Position numbers and translations under genes: made by a program | The notes under the pieces: generated by a model | Told to the model about the DNA's origin: nothing | The model's database searches: none | The model's input: the letters and a program-made list of their open reading frames with translations, nothing else | NCBI GenBank assembly: GCA_963678705.1 | Contig: OY783219.1 | Span: 13,516,001-13,580,000, forward strand | DNA: 64,000 nucleotides | Source of the DNA: Panorpa germanica | Taxonomy: Eukaryota; Arthropoda; Insecta; Mecoptera; Panorpidae | Reading direction: 5' to 3' | Part shown: positions 1 through 9,800 of the stretch, in pieces | How the letters are laid out: each line of letters opens with the position of its first letter | How positions within the stretch are numbered: position 1 is the stretch's first letter

Positions 1-1
1 G

Positions 2-710
2 ACGTCTCTAACTATTTCAGCAATAAACGTGCTCTGTGTTCTTCTTGGTACTTCTGTAAACCACCAGCCTCGCACAATGTTTTCCCGGTCGTTTTTCATT
101 ATTTTAGTGATATACAGTATACATATTTCCACTGCGTATCTTTCCAATTGGATCAATATTTTAACAACTCCAATTTACGAGAAACAAATTGATACTATTG
201 AGGAAATGGTGAACTCCAATTTAATATTGCTTTCAAATCAATGGGCAATTACTCATAAATGGTATAGTGGCACACCTAATAAATTTGAAAATGAAATTTA
301 TAATAGATCCGTTCATCTTTTCGACTTTGGGTTTAGTACACAACCCTTAAAAGTCTTAAAAGAGAATAAAACTATTGATAAAGTAGCTATACTAGCAACT
401 ACTGATGAACTAAGGATTACTGGATACGATGTCGTTAATTTGCGTGGCTTATAATAGACAGTTGAGTGCTGCTATTCAGGAAATGTTGGAACGTCTGCAG
501 TCAAATGGAATTCTTTTTTTAAGTTCGTGGAATTACGAGATCCCAAAGAAAATAGAAGACATTGGCGAAGATGATGTTCACGGCCATGTTACACTTACTC
601 TAGATCATCTGCAGGCGGCTTTCTACTTACTGGCCATTGGGTTGTTGCTCGCCATTATTATTTTTATAGGTGAAATAGTTGTTAGTCTGGTAACCTTCGT
701 TCAACATTAG
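2..710 (+). pseudogene. Ionotropic receptor (IR), 3' part, frameshifted
   Basis: Reads as the C-terminal half of a divergent insect ionotropic receptor (iGluR-related chemosensory channel). The first segment (to about 454) carries a membrane helix followed by YLSNWINILTTPIYEKQIDT, the typical 'Y.S.L...LT.P....I.T' stretch between the pore-region helix and the second ligand-binding lobe. The second segment (429-710) ends with a last transmembrane helix (FYLLAIGLLLAIIIFIGEIV) and a short tail. The two segments are in different frames: the second frame has a stop at 411-413 and the first stops near 454, so a small indel must lie between. The 5' part is outside the window. AATAAA-like signals lie near 754 and 818. 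Either a pseudogene or an assembly error in a real IR. Confidence 0.7.
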
Positions 711-1482
711 ATATTAATTTTATTCTTTATGCTGTAATCTGGTTTTTCTTATCAATAAACTCTATTCAAAGGGAGTAGTTTTAAATAATGTTTGTAAAAC
801 ATAAATGTAGCGAAATACAATAAATAACTTTTATTAATTCATGTTATATTTAATTATTTTATTTTACCTTACGTTTTTAATATCTAATATTAATTGAAGA
901 AATTCATTATCGTACCGCACCGTCCATTTTGGAAATGCAACAATTTTTCTTTTCGGTTTTTTAACTCGAAAACTATAATTTTCAAAATTTTAAATATTTT
1001 TTCTGTAGATAAAGTCAAAATTAAAAAAAGTAAATTTTTAATCATTTGGGTCTGAGTCCACAAAAGAGGATTTTTATTTATTTAAATTTTAACTTCTGCC
1101 TCATATACCATGTAGAATAAGGATTGTACCTATAATAAAAATACTCTGATGCCTTCTTAGAGTTTTAAAGATTAGAAATAAAAGTTCAACTAATTTAGTA
1201 TACTTCAAAATGTTAAATAACGAACAAATGAATATTGGACTCATACTATAGTTTTGACGACGCATTAGGGAACGATAGACACTGATTTTTCAGTTGTCAT
1301 AGGTACTGTTTTAAAAACAAAGATAATGGTCACCAAATATGAATAGGAAATGATTTGTTTCCAAATTATAATTTAATAAATAACAAATATAATATAATAA
1401 TGTCGTTAACCAAAAGAGAATGGACATTTCTAAGGGTAAATTTTTAACTGTTGTATATAGTATGTAGTGTCATTTTTACGTA

Positions 1483-1483
<1 letters not shown>
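711..1483. other. AT-rich intergenic DNA
   Basis: Contains candidate polyadenylation signals for the IR at its left end. I see no other gene or recognisable repeat. Confidence 0.4.

Positions 1484-1552
<69 letters not shown>
1484..1552. repeat. (TA)n microsatellite
   Basis: An uninterrupted alternating TA tract of roughly 68 bases that abuts the TGTGGAAA end of the adjoining repeat. Translated Y-I repeats across it are meaningless. Confidence 0.95.
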
Positions 1553-1555
<3 letters not shown>

Positions 1556-2160
1556 GAAACGAGAGTACCATGCCAATCCTGATGTGGAAAACAAGAACTG
1601 TCCAACTTCTTATGTGGAAAACAATAACCAATCCGCTAATCTGATGTGGAATCAAGGTACTCTTATTTAATTTAGGGCAAATGTCAATTCAATTAATATT
1701 CAACTATGTAATATCTTAGTTGGTTTGTCAGGATGATAAAGAATCACATAATTGGTTTAATACATTTATTGAATAAAATAATAACGATGATAATAATAAT
1801 GATAATAATACAATAAAGATACAATATAAACGTTGGTGTTTACTTTACAAATACAGAACAATGAATGCATATACCACCTTAAGTTCTAGCTAATATATAC
1901 TCAGTCCTACATTAGTTTTCAGCTTGACTTTAAAAAGGTTTGTTTTTATTATTTCCAAGAATACGCCTGGTTAATTTTAGTAAACACATCCCTTACGTAT
2001 TCAGTCACTGGTTTAAAGTTTCACACAATATAATTGCTTCGACCTTTCACTTGGTTTCTATTTAAAACATACCGTCATTAATCACATTCTTTATGACTTT
2101 CTTAGACCGGGTATTATAGTTACGCCTATTTTGTATGCTCGATATATTTTTTCTTTCCAC
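1553..2160 (-). repeat. (TA)n-bounded repeat, copy A (inverted)
   Basis: One of three copies of a roughly 530-610 bp repeat. It is the reverse complement of 2181-2706 and 2767-3325. Landmarks shared by all copies are the block around 1741-1860 (minus-strand copy of 2471-2600 and 3075-3180) and the 'gtcgagcatg...' block near the other end. The outer end has three spaced TGTGGAAAAC motifs (about 1552, 1583, 1613, with a partial fourth). No protein is encoded. Both ends read TATATGTG(G)AAA next to TA tracts, which suggests a non-autonomous element that inserts into (TA)n. Confidence 0.75.
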
Positions 2161-2180
2161 ATATATATATATATATATAT

Positions 2181-2703
2181 ATGTGAAACGAAAAAATAAG
2201 TCGAGCATGCAAAGTAGGCGTAACTATAATACCCGGTCTAGGAAAGTCGTAAAATAGTGTGATTAATGAGGGTATATATTTAAACAGAAACCAAGTGACA
2301 GGTTAAAGCAATTATAATATGTGAAACTTTAAACCACTGATTGAATACATGAGGGTGTGTGCTTATTGAAATTAAAAGAAACGTGTTCTTAGAAACAATA
2401 AATAAACCTATTAACTCTAGCTGAAAACTAATGTAGAACTGAGTATATATTTACTAGAATTTAAGGTTGTTTATGCATTCATTGTTTTGTATTTGTAAAG
2501 TAAACACCAACGTTTATATTGTATCTTTATTGTATTATTATCATTATTATTATCATCGTTATTATTTTATTCAATAAATGTATTAAACCAATTATGTGAT
2601 TCTTTATCATCCTGACAAACCAACTAAGATATTACATAGTCCACATAAGAAGTTGGATAGTTCTCGTTTTCCACATCAGAGGTGGCATTGTACTCTCGTT
2701 TTC

Positions 2704-2706
<3 letters not shown>
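2181..2706 (+). repeat. (TA)n-bounded repeat, copy B
   Basis: Faces copy A across a short TA spacer (2161-2182), making an inverted pair of about 1.1 kb that could fold into a long hairpin. Compared with copies A and C it lacks a stretch next to the TGTGGAAAAC motifs, just after the sequence that ends 'gatattacatag' at 2640. Confidence 0.75.

Positions 2707-2766
<60 letters not shown>
2706..2766. repeat. (TA)n microsatellite
   Basis: A TA tract of about 58 bases separating copies B and C of the same repeat. Each side begins with the repeat's TGTGG end. Confidence 0.95.
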
Positions 2767-2769
<3 letters not shown>

Positions 2770-3325
2770 GTGTCATAAATATAAATCGAGCATATAAAGA
2801 AATCATAACTATAACACCAGAGCTAGAAAAGTCGTAAAATAATGCCATTAATAAGTGTATATTGTGAACGGAAACCAAGTCAAAGGTTAAAGCAATTAAA
2901 ATGTATGAAACTTTAGCCACTGATTGAATACGTGAAGGAATGTGCTTACCGAAATTAACTAAACGCATTCTCAAAAGTAATAAAAGAAACCAATTAAATC
3001 TAGCTGAAAAATAATGTAGAACTGAGTATATAATAACTAGAATTTAAGATGGTTTGTTAATTCATTGTTCTGTATTTGTAAAGTAAATACCAACGTTTAT
3101 ATTGTAACCTTATTGTATTATTATCATCGTTATTATTTTAGTAAATAAATGTATTAAGCAAATTATGTGATTCTTTAACATTCTGACAAGAAACTAAGAT
3201 ATTACACAGTTGAATATTAATTGAATTGACATTTGCCCTTAATTGAATTAGAGTCCCACATCAGATTAGCGGAATAGGTCTTGTTTTCCACATCAGAATT
3301 GGAATAGTACTCTTGTTTTCCACAC
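2767..3325 (+). repeat. (TA)n-bounded repeat, copy C
   Basis: Third copy, in the same orientation as B and more diverged. Its right end keeps the full set of TTTTCCACA motifs (3250-3325) that copy A has and B has partly lost. It runs into (CA)n and then (TA)n, into which the mariner at 3347 is inserted. Confidence 0.7.
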
Positions 3326-3346
3326 ACACACACATATATATATATA

Positions 3347-4678
3347 CGAGGCATGTTTTTTAAGTAAGTACCGTTTTGCGATTCCGCCTTTGCAGCGCTA
3401 CGGTCGGCGTTCCGCACATGCGCGCTGGTTACCTACATCTCTTGTCTACGCACTGACGCCATTACAGTCTGATTCTTCATTGTATACGTTGTTTACTGAG
3501 TGTTTAAGATGCCTCCGACAATCGTGAGTCCCGCCGATTGTGAAGTACGGGCTGTTATACGATTTCTTAGTGCTAAAGGCGTAAAACCGATCGATATTCA
3601 TCGTGAGATCTGTGAAGTTTACGGACAAAACATTATGAGTGATGGAATGGTAAGGAAATGGGTGAGAGCATTTAAAGATGGCCGCACAAATGTGCATGAT
3701 GAAGAACGGAGTGGACGTCCTTCGGTCTTTAATGAAGATTTTGTGCAGAAAGTAGAAGAAAAGGTGAGAGAAAACAGACGCTTTACAATTACATAAATGT
3801 GCGACTGGTTTCCTCAATATTCTCGCAGTATTTTGTATCGCATTGTGACCGAGAACTTGAATTTCCGGAAATTGTGTTCACGTTGGGTTCCAAAAATGTT
3901 GACGGATTTGCACAAAACCTAACGTTTAGGCAGTGCATTGACTTTCCTTGAGCGGTACCACAATGAAGGTGAAGATTTTTTAGACCAAATTGTTACTGGT
4001 GACGAAACATGGGTGGCCTACGTCAGACCAGAATCAAAACAACAATCCATGGAATGGCGACATTCATCATCACCCAAAAGAGTGAAGTTTAAGCAAACAA
4101 TTTCTGCCCGAAAAATCATGTGCACAGTTTTTTGGGACAAAAAAGGAGTATTGCTAGTGGAGTTTCTGCCTCGTAATGAGACAATCAATGCAGCGTCTTA
4201 TTGTGAGACATTGAACAATCTGCGTCGTGCAATCCAGAACAAAAGACGTGGCAAGTTGAGTAAGGGTATCGTTTTGCTGCATGACAATGCCCGTCCACAT
4301 GTGGCTAATCGGACCAAAGATCTCATCAAATCTTTTAAATGGGAAACTCTAGATCATCCTCCATACAGCCCTGATCTGACGCCCAGCGACTACCATTTGT
4401 TCCTGCACTTGAAGAAACACCTGGGTGGTCAGCGTCTTCAAGACGATAACGAAGTCAAAACAGTTGTGATACAGTGGTTAACAAGTCAGGCGGCAGAATT
4501 TTATGAGGAGGGTATTCAAAAACTGGTGCCACGTTATGACAAGTGCCTCAATATTCACGGAAATTATGTAGAAAAGTAGATTAAGGTACAGGCTTTCATG
4601 TAAAAATAAAATTATTGAGATATCTTTGCACGTCTTTTTTTAATTCCAAAACGGTACTTACTTAAAAAACACGCCTCG
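3347..4678 (+). mobile_element. mariner transposon, nearly full length, inactive
   Basis: A 1332-bp element with 32-bp terminal inverted repeats (3347-3378 and 4647-4678) that differ at one base; they start CGAGGC and contain TTAAGTAAGTACC. TA dinucleotides flank both ends (3345-3346, 4679-4680), the target duplication of Tc1/mariner elements. It sits in the TA tract at the edge of copy C. It encodes one D,D34D transposase broken by two stops. A sister copy with an internal deletion lies at 44772-45367 in the opposite orientation. Confidence 0.95.
3509..4579 (+). pseudogene. mariner transposase (D,D34D), two nonsense mutations
   Basis: Starts MPPTIVSPADCEVRAV with an N-terminal helix-turn-helix region reaching WVRAFKDGRTNVHDEERSGRP. 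The catalytic domain has GDETW, then HDNARPH, then YSPDLTPSDYHLF, with 34 residues between the second and third aspartates, as in mariner. The frame is unbroken in register but carries stops at 3794-3796 and 3920-3922. The second lies in the conserved HKTQRLGS segment, where a C-to-T change turns the Gln codon into TAA. Both stops are upstream of the catalytic residues, so no active enzyme can be made. I chose the ATG at 3509; an upstream in-frame GTG at 3500 is less likely. Confidence 0.93.
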
Positions 4679-4739
4679 TATATAAAAATATATTTTTTTT
4701 GTTAATACAAAGCTCGTCTGTCAGTAAAACAGTGACCGT

Positions 4740-5008
4740 TCAGTGAAAACATATACTCAACACAGTTGCTATTTGGAGTCGACAAAACTCATGTTTTTAG
4801 TTAGTTAGTGAGTTAATTACATATTGTGAGGTTACAATAAAATTAGATTAAAAGGAATGACAATTTATGGTAAATAATAAACTTTAAATGTCGTTTCTTT
4901 AAATTTCAGGTATGATTTAAGTCAAACAATGTAATTCAAATATGTATGTAAATTACCAAAATAAACTTTAAGTTTTAGAAGCAACACATGAGTTTGTTTA
5001 TAATTTAC
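4740..5008 (+). repeat. Dispersed repeat 'R', copy 1 (partial)
   Basis: Shares extended similarity with 22350-22665 (same orientation) and 54415-54885 (opposite). Common blocks include ggaatgacaattta, aataaactttaaa.gtcgtttctt and gaagcaacacat. It encodes nothing. It is cut at its right end by the TIR element that begins at 5009. Confidence 0.6.
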
Positions 5009-5646
5009 AATGGGCTTGTGTCCTCATTTTTTAGTGGTCGATTTTTCAATTGTTGATTGAAATTGATGTTAATAAATGTGTATTGGCGTGTCTATTTTAT
5101 TAAATATCTAAATGTTGACAGAGATATAGCAATTAAAAATTTGAATTGTAGTTTTAGCACTAAAGATGGTCGGCCATTTGTATGACGTGAAATTTTATAC
5201 GTCAGTTATTTGTTGAGGTGGTCAGTGCTGTGGTAATGTTTTGTAGCCGTTTGTAGTCGAAGTAGTCAAATCAAGTAAAAAAATAACAAGTTTTTATTTT
5301 ATTTAACCTTGTTAAGGCAGACATAATATTGGAATTTTATTATTCCTTGAAATAGCTGTAAATAAGATTTGATATTTTGATATATAAATACATATAGCAG
5401 AGATTTATGAGCTGTAAGGTTGGTAACCTGTAAAGTTGTCATAGTTCTGTCAAGAATATATTTTGTGAGGTCACATCTATTTGGAATGTTGTACAAGGCT
5501 GAATCCCTTTAACAATTAAAGAGACAAAATGACTTAAAATATAAGGGGTTATTAAAAAATAATTGAACATTTGACGTTCTAGTAACCCACTTTATTAATA
5601 TATTGCACATTTTTATAGAAATTAAGACATAGGACACAAGCCCATT
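5009..5646. mobile_element. MITE, TIR AATGGGCTTGTGTCCT, copy 1
   Basis: About 640 bp ending in matching 16-bp inverted repeats (AATGGGCTTGTGTCCT at 5009 and its complement ending at 5646). The internal sequence contains ttgattgaaattgatg and ctccttatatgtt-type blocks also found in copies at 12521, 21700, about 24420 and 55871. Non-coding. Flanks of the better copies suggest a TA target duplication, which would place it with Tc1/mariner-like MITEs; this copy's flanks have diverged. Confidence 0.75.
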
Positions 5647-5918
5647 CCTATTAAAACTGGAGACATTCACATTATGATTTATAAATTTCTAAAGTTATGT
5701 GGACGTTGTCTTTAGAATTATGCGGGAATTTGTTGGAACCATGAAGAAATAAAACGAAGATGTATTAAATAAGAAATATATACGAGTATATTTAGTTCCT
5801 TGGTCCTACTTAATTTAACACAGTATAAATAATAATAAAACAACTAATAATCTGGATTTAAATGTAGAACATTTGTACTTTATAAGTGCGCCTTTCTGCC
5901 GTCTAATTTATATCTTTA

Positions 5919-6489
5919 GGCTGCTTTCACACTGGAACACACTACTTGCTATACTTTTCAGTTATGAGATCATGTTTTTACTTTAATGTTTATCTTTTGA
6001 ACAATTACACCACTGTATCGAAGGTAATAATATTACATATTGTAATATCTATATCGTTTTCCCTTCACACGAGCACGAGATTTTACAATTTTTCTTTTAC
6101 GTCGTTGTGTTTAGGTGTTAGTAGTGTCAACCTGACAAAAAGCCGAGATTAGATGAAAGTGATGATGCATTAAGAGAAATTGAACCAGTTGTGTATAAAA
6201 AAAATTCTTCAAAGTTTAAATTTTCTTTTAAATTTGATACAATTAACAGTAAGAAAAAGCGATATGCTTAGTGTGTGAAAAATTTAGAATAAAAAAAATA
6301 ATTAGCAGAAATAATATAATGAATAACTTTGTTTAGGACTATCTTCGAGACGAGACGAGTCAAACGATTACGCGACGGGAACTCGTCTCCTGTGAGACGG
6401 GAACTTATCTCGTCTCGTCGAAGCCTTAGGCAAGGATTCACGCGTCTATGATACGTGCGTTTACTATTCCAGTGTAAGAGCTGCCCAAG
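5919..6489. mobile_element. Putative TIR element (GGCTGCTTTCACACTGGAA)
   Basis: The left end GGCTGCTTTCACACTGGAACA (preceded by TTA) pairs with the right end, whose complement reads GGGCAGCTCTTACACTGGAA. Inside is a GC-rich inverted stretch built from CGAGACGAGACGAG and CTCGTCTCGTCGAAG (about 6345-6423). The general form resembles the PIF-like MITEs elsewhere in the window, but the right-hand target duplication is not clear. Confidence 0.4.
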
Positions 6490-6886
6490 CGCGTGAAATT
6501 GTGAAGGTTTCACTCAAGACGATGGATTTTTGTATTAATTGCAATGTTTTACTTGTTACTAGATGAAGTGCAGATTAGGACTGTATAAATTATATTGAGA
6601 TCCTAATAGTAATGTTATATAAAGACACAAAAACGGTATTATTCAGGATAGAAAGAGATATCCATATATCACGTGGCACGTGTAAGCAGCTATACCGATT
6701 AGACTAAATGCAGTTACAAGTGCAGCCGGCTGGAAATTGAAAGCAAAACAAAACATTAACTTGTATTTGCAATAATTAAGTCTTGAAATGAAAATGAATT
6801 TAATAATAATTAATACGTAAACATAACAAGTTAATGTAGACATGAAGAATTATGGATATACATCTACACATGTAGAGGATAGCTGA

Positions 6887-9800
6887 TCAATTCTTCACTA
6901 TATGGTTTGTTTGTTTCTTTCCCTCTAGTTCTAGCAAAATACTATCCAAGCTCCGCCCTTTTGTTTCGAATAAATGTAACCAGCAAAACAACGTAGCTCC
7001 AACCATGCAGACGCCGAAAAACCAAAAGCAGCCGTAGAGACCTAACGCTTGCACCAGAGCGTTGAAGAACTGAAACAGAATGAACTGATGAGGACCAAAA
7101 GAAATTGTAAAGTTTTGTAAAGAAGCTAGGACGATAAAATGTTTTTCCAGGTGTTAAGTGATAAATAGTATGATTATGTAAGGAGAACTATAGGGATGAC
7201 TGCAGGAAAGGTACGTGAAACTTATAATTGGGGTGCAGATATGCACGCAGAGATACTCCGTGAGGCAGAAAGTAAAAAAAAACGTAGAAAAAGTAGAAAG
7301 ATTAGGTTGGAAACACATACAGTGTTCCCAGAAAGTCAGATATTAAAAATAATAAGATAGAATATCAGGAAAATGGCAGAACAGGAGAACCGAGAAAGAG
7401 AAAAGATTACTATGAAAGGAACGACGTAGTAAAGAAGGCAAATAGAAAGAAGAAAGAAAGAAAATATGTGAAAGCAGAAATGAAGCGATGTGAAGGTAAA
7501 GTACCAAAAACGAGTTAGAAAAATTGACAAAGTGAAATTCCACGAGAGATCACAAAGGAATAGCAAGATTTGCAATAATCAATCAGGTGAATGAAGAGTC
7601 TGCAGAATATGTAATAGAGCAAAAGAAACTCTGGAACAATTTAAAAGGAAATAAGAGCGGGATTAAAGAGAAATTCTGGACAGGAGACAGGAAAGAAGGA
7701 GGTGAATGGCTGTGGTACAAAGAAAGAGGGAGGAGGCTGAGGTGGAGACAAAGGACAGAAAGAGACAGACATACAAGAGCAAGAATGAAAAGCATTGGAA
7801 TGATAATAGTTAGTCATATTAGCAAAACTGGAGGAAGACAGAAGAGATTTAGTGAAGGACTAAAGATATTAATGTTTTACTTATAACAACGTATATTTTC
7901 AAAAGATTGTTCCCAAAGGGAAAAACCATCAAAAGAAATACAATTAATAAAAACATGTAGTAGAGCATTATAGAAGTTAGGACATGGTACACTACCCAAT
8001 TATAACATATACTATTAATTAATGAAAACTTACAGTAACTGTCAAAAAAGTGCAAGTCCAAGAAAAGGTTTGTGTAATTGTTGAAGCCAATGGTCTCATC
8101 TGTAATAATAGGTATATAATTAATTAAATTGTTAAACATGTAGAACGTGGTGTGTTTGAGTTATTTCTATGTAGGAAGCGGGAATTTGGATTTTGACATA
8201 CTTCATCTTTAGTTTGTGCGTCATATATATACCTCATATGAGAAAACTTCTAATACAACAACAAATGCAACAGGTCCTAAACCTACTGCATACATGAACT
8301 CAAACAGCGACAGGGCGGCGACTGGAATCCATCCAAATGATTGTACTTCAAAACCTTGTTCCTTTAGATACGAGTAAAGTCCCAGCACTGTTACGGAAAC
8401 GCTTATAAAGGCACAGGATACTGTTAGAAGGATCTAGAAAATAAAATTACTTTTTTACTAATTATTAATGTCATAAATAAAGTCACGAAAGCATAAATAC
8501 TTGCAATATTGTAGGTGAGCCTTGGATATAAAAGTATGTATAAGAAATGGGTAAAAAGAAATGATTATGAAAAGAGGAAGAGATCGAAGAGGTGGAGGTG
8601 TTCCAATATCTAGGATATGTTCAAAAGTAATAACAAGGAGGAGATACGAGGGAAGTAACAGAAAAGGTAAAGATGATGGCTGGAGTATAGGGTATAGAAG
8701 AAAGTATATTTGGGAATGATATTAAAAAAAGATTATTGATGCTCGACAATCTCATGAAAAGCGTGGTTATGTACGAAGAAGAAATATGGAAACGAAGGGC
8801 AAAAAGGAATTGGAGCAGCTACAAGTGAGGTATGTCAAATGAAAGAGGAGGGAGAAAGAAAAAAGATTACTATAAAAGGAACGGAATAGCGATGGAAGAA
8901 GCAGAGTGAAGAGTTTTATGACTAGAATAACTTAGTCAAATATAATTTAAAAATAAATGAATTGTAAATGTCATTGTAATGTAGAGGAATGGTTATCGCT
9001 AGAAACGTTATAAAAATATACTAAGTTATAAGAATTACATAAATGCTACATCATATTGAGTATTTCGAAGAATTGATCTCTTATGTGTACCCACCTTTCT
9101 TCCATAACGTTCAACGCACGAGGTTGCTATGTAGGATCCAAAGATTAATATAACACCGATTATAATAGCGGAGATATTTGGAGAAAGAGAACTACCAGCT
9201 TCTTCAAAAATAAACGCAGCGTAATTCAGCACACCAAACTGTCCACTCAAAGATTGGAAGGACATCAGTGCGAAGGATATCACGAAACCTTTCAGAGTTA
9301 CTGGTTTTACTGAAATATTAATTATGTAACATCAATATAAATCTTACATAACTAATGGTTATTATTCAAACTAATACTTACTTAGATCAGAAAATGAAAT
9401 TCCCGATTTCTTGGAAGTTAGTGTGTCGATGTTAGTCGTGTCTGCTGCAAGTGAATGCAGCTTCAATATTTCTCTCTGTACATTTTCTGAAATAAACTTC
9501 TCATCTTTTCCTATTCCTCGAAACCATTTTAATGCTTCGACAGCTTCCTGAAGAGAAAGGCAGATATTATACAATGGATGCTTAATAAGAAAGTTGATAT
9601 TTTCGCAATTGTTTATTAAAAATCAGACACCAATAATGTCAAAATTGCAATACGAAACCTATTTATGATTTGTGAAATATTTTTACATTTACAGAACAGA
9701 GACAGGGAGATACAGCAACAGGAAAGAATGGAGAAAATGCACAATAGCAAATATAATGAAAGATACAAGAGGGAGAGATTTGGGAGAGAAATACCGGAAT

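Noticed and set aside
1467-1670. Open frames with long Ile-Tyr repeats (also at 2596-2778, 2624-2974, 40684-40932)
   Set aside because: They are translations of (TA)n microsatellites joined to repeat sequence.
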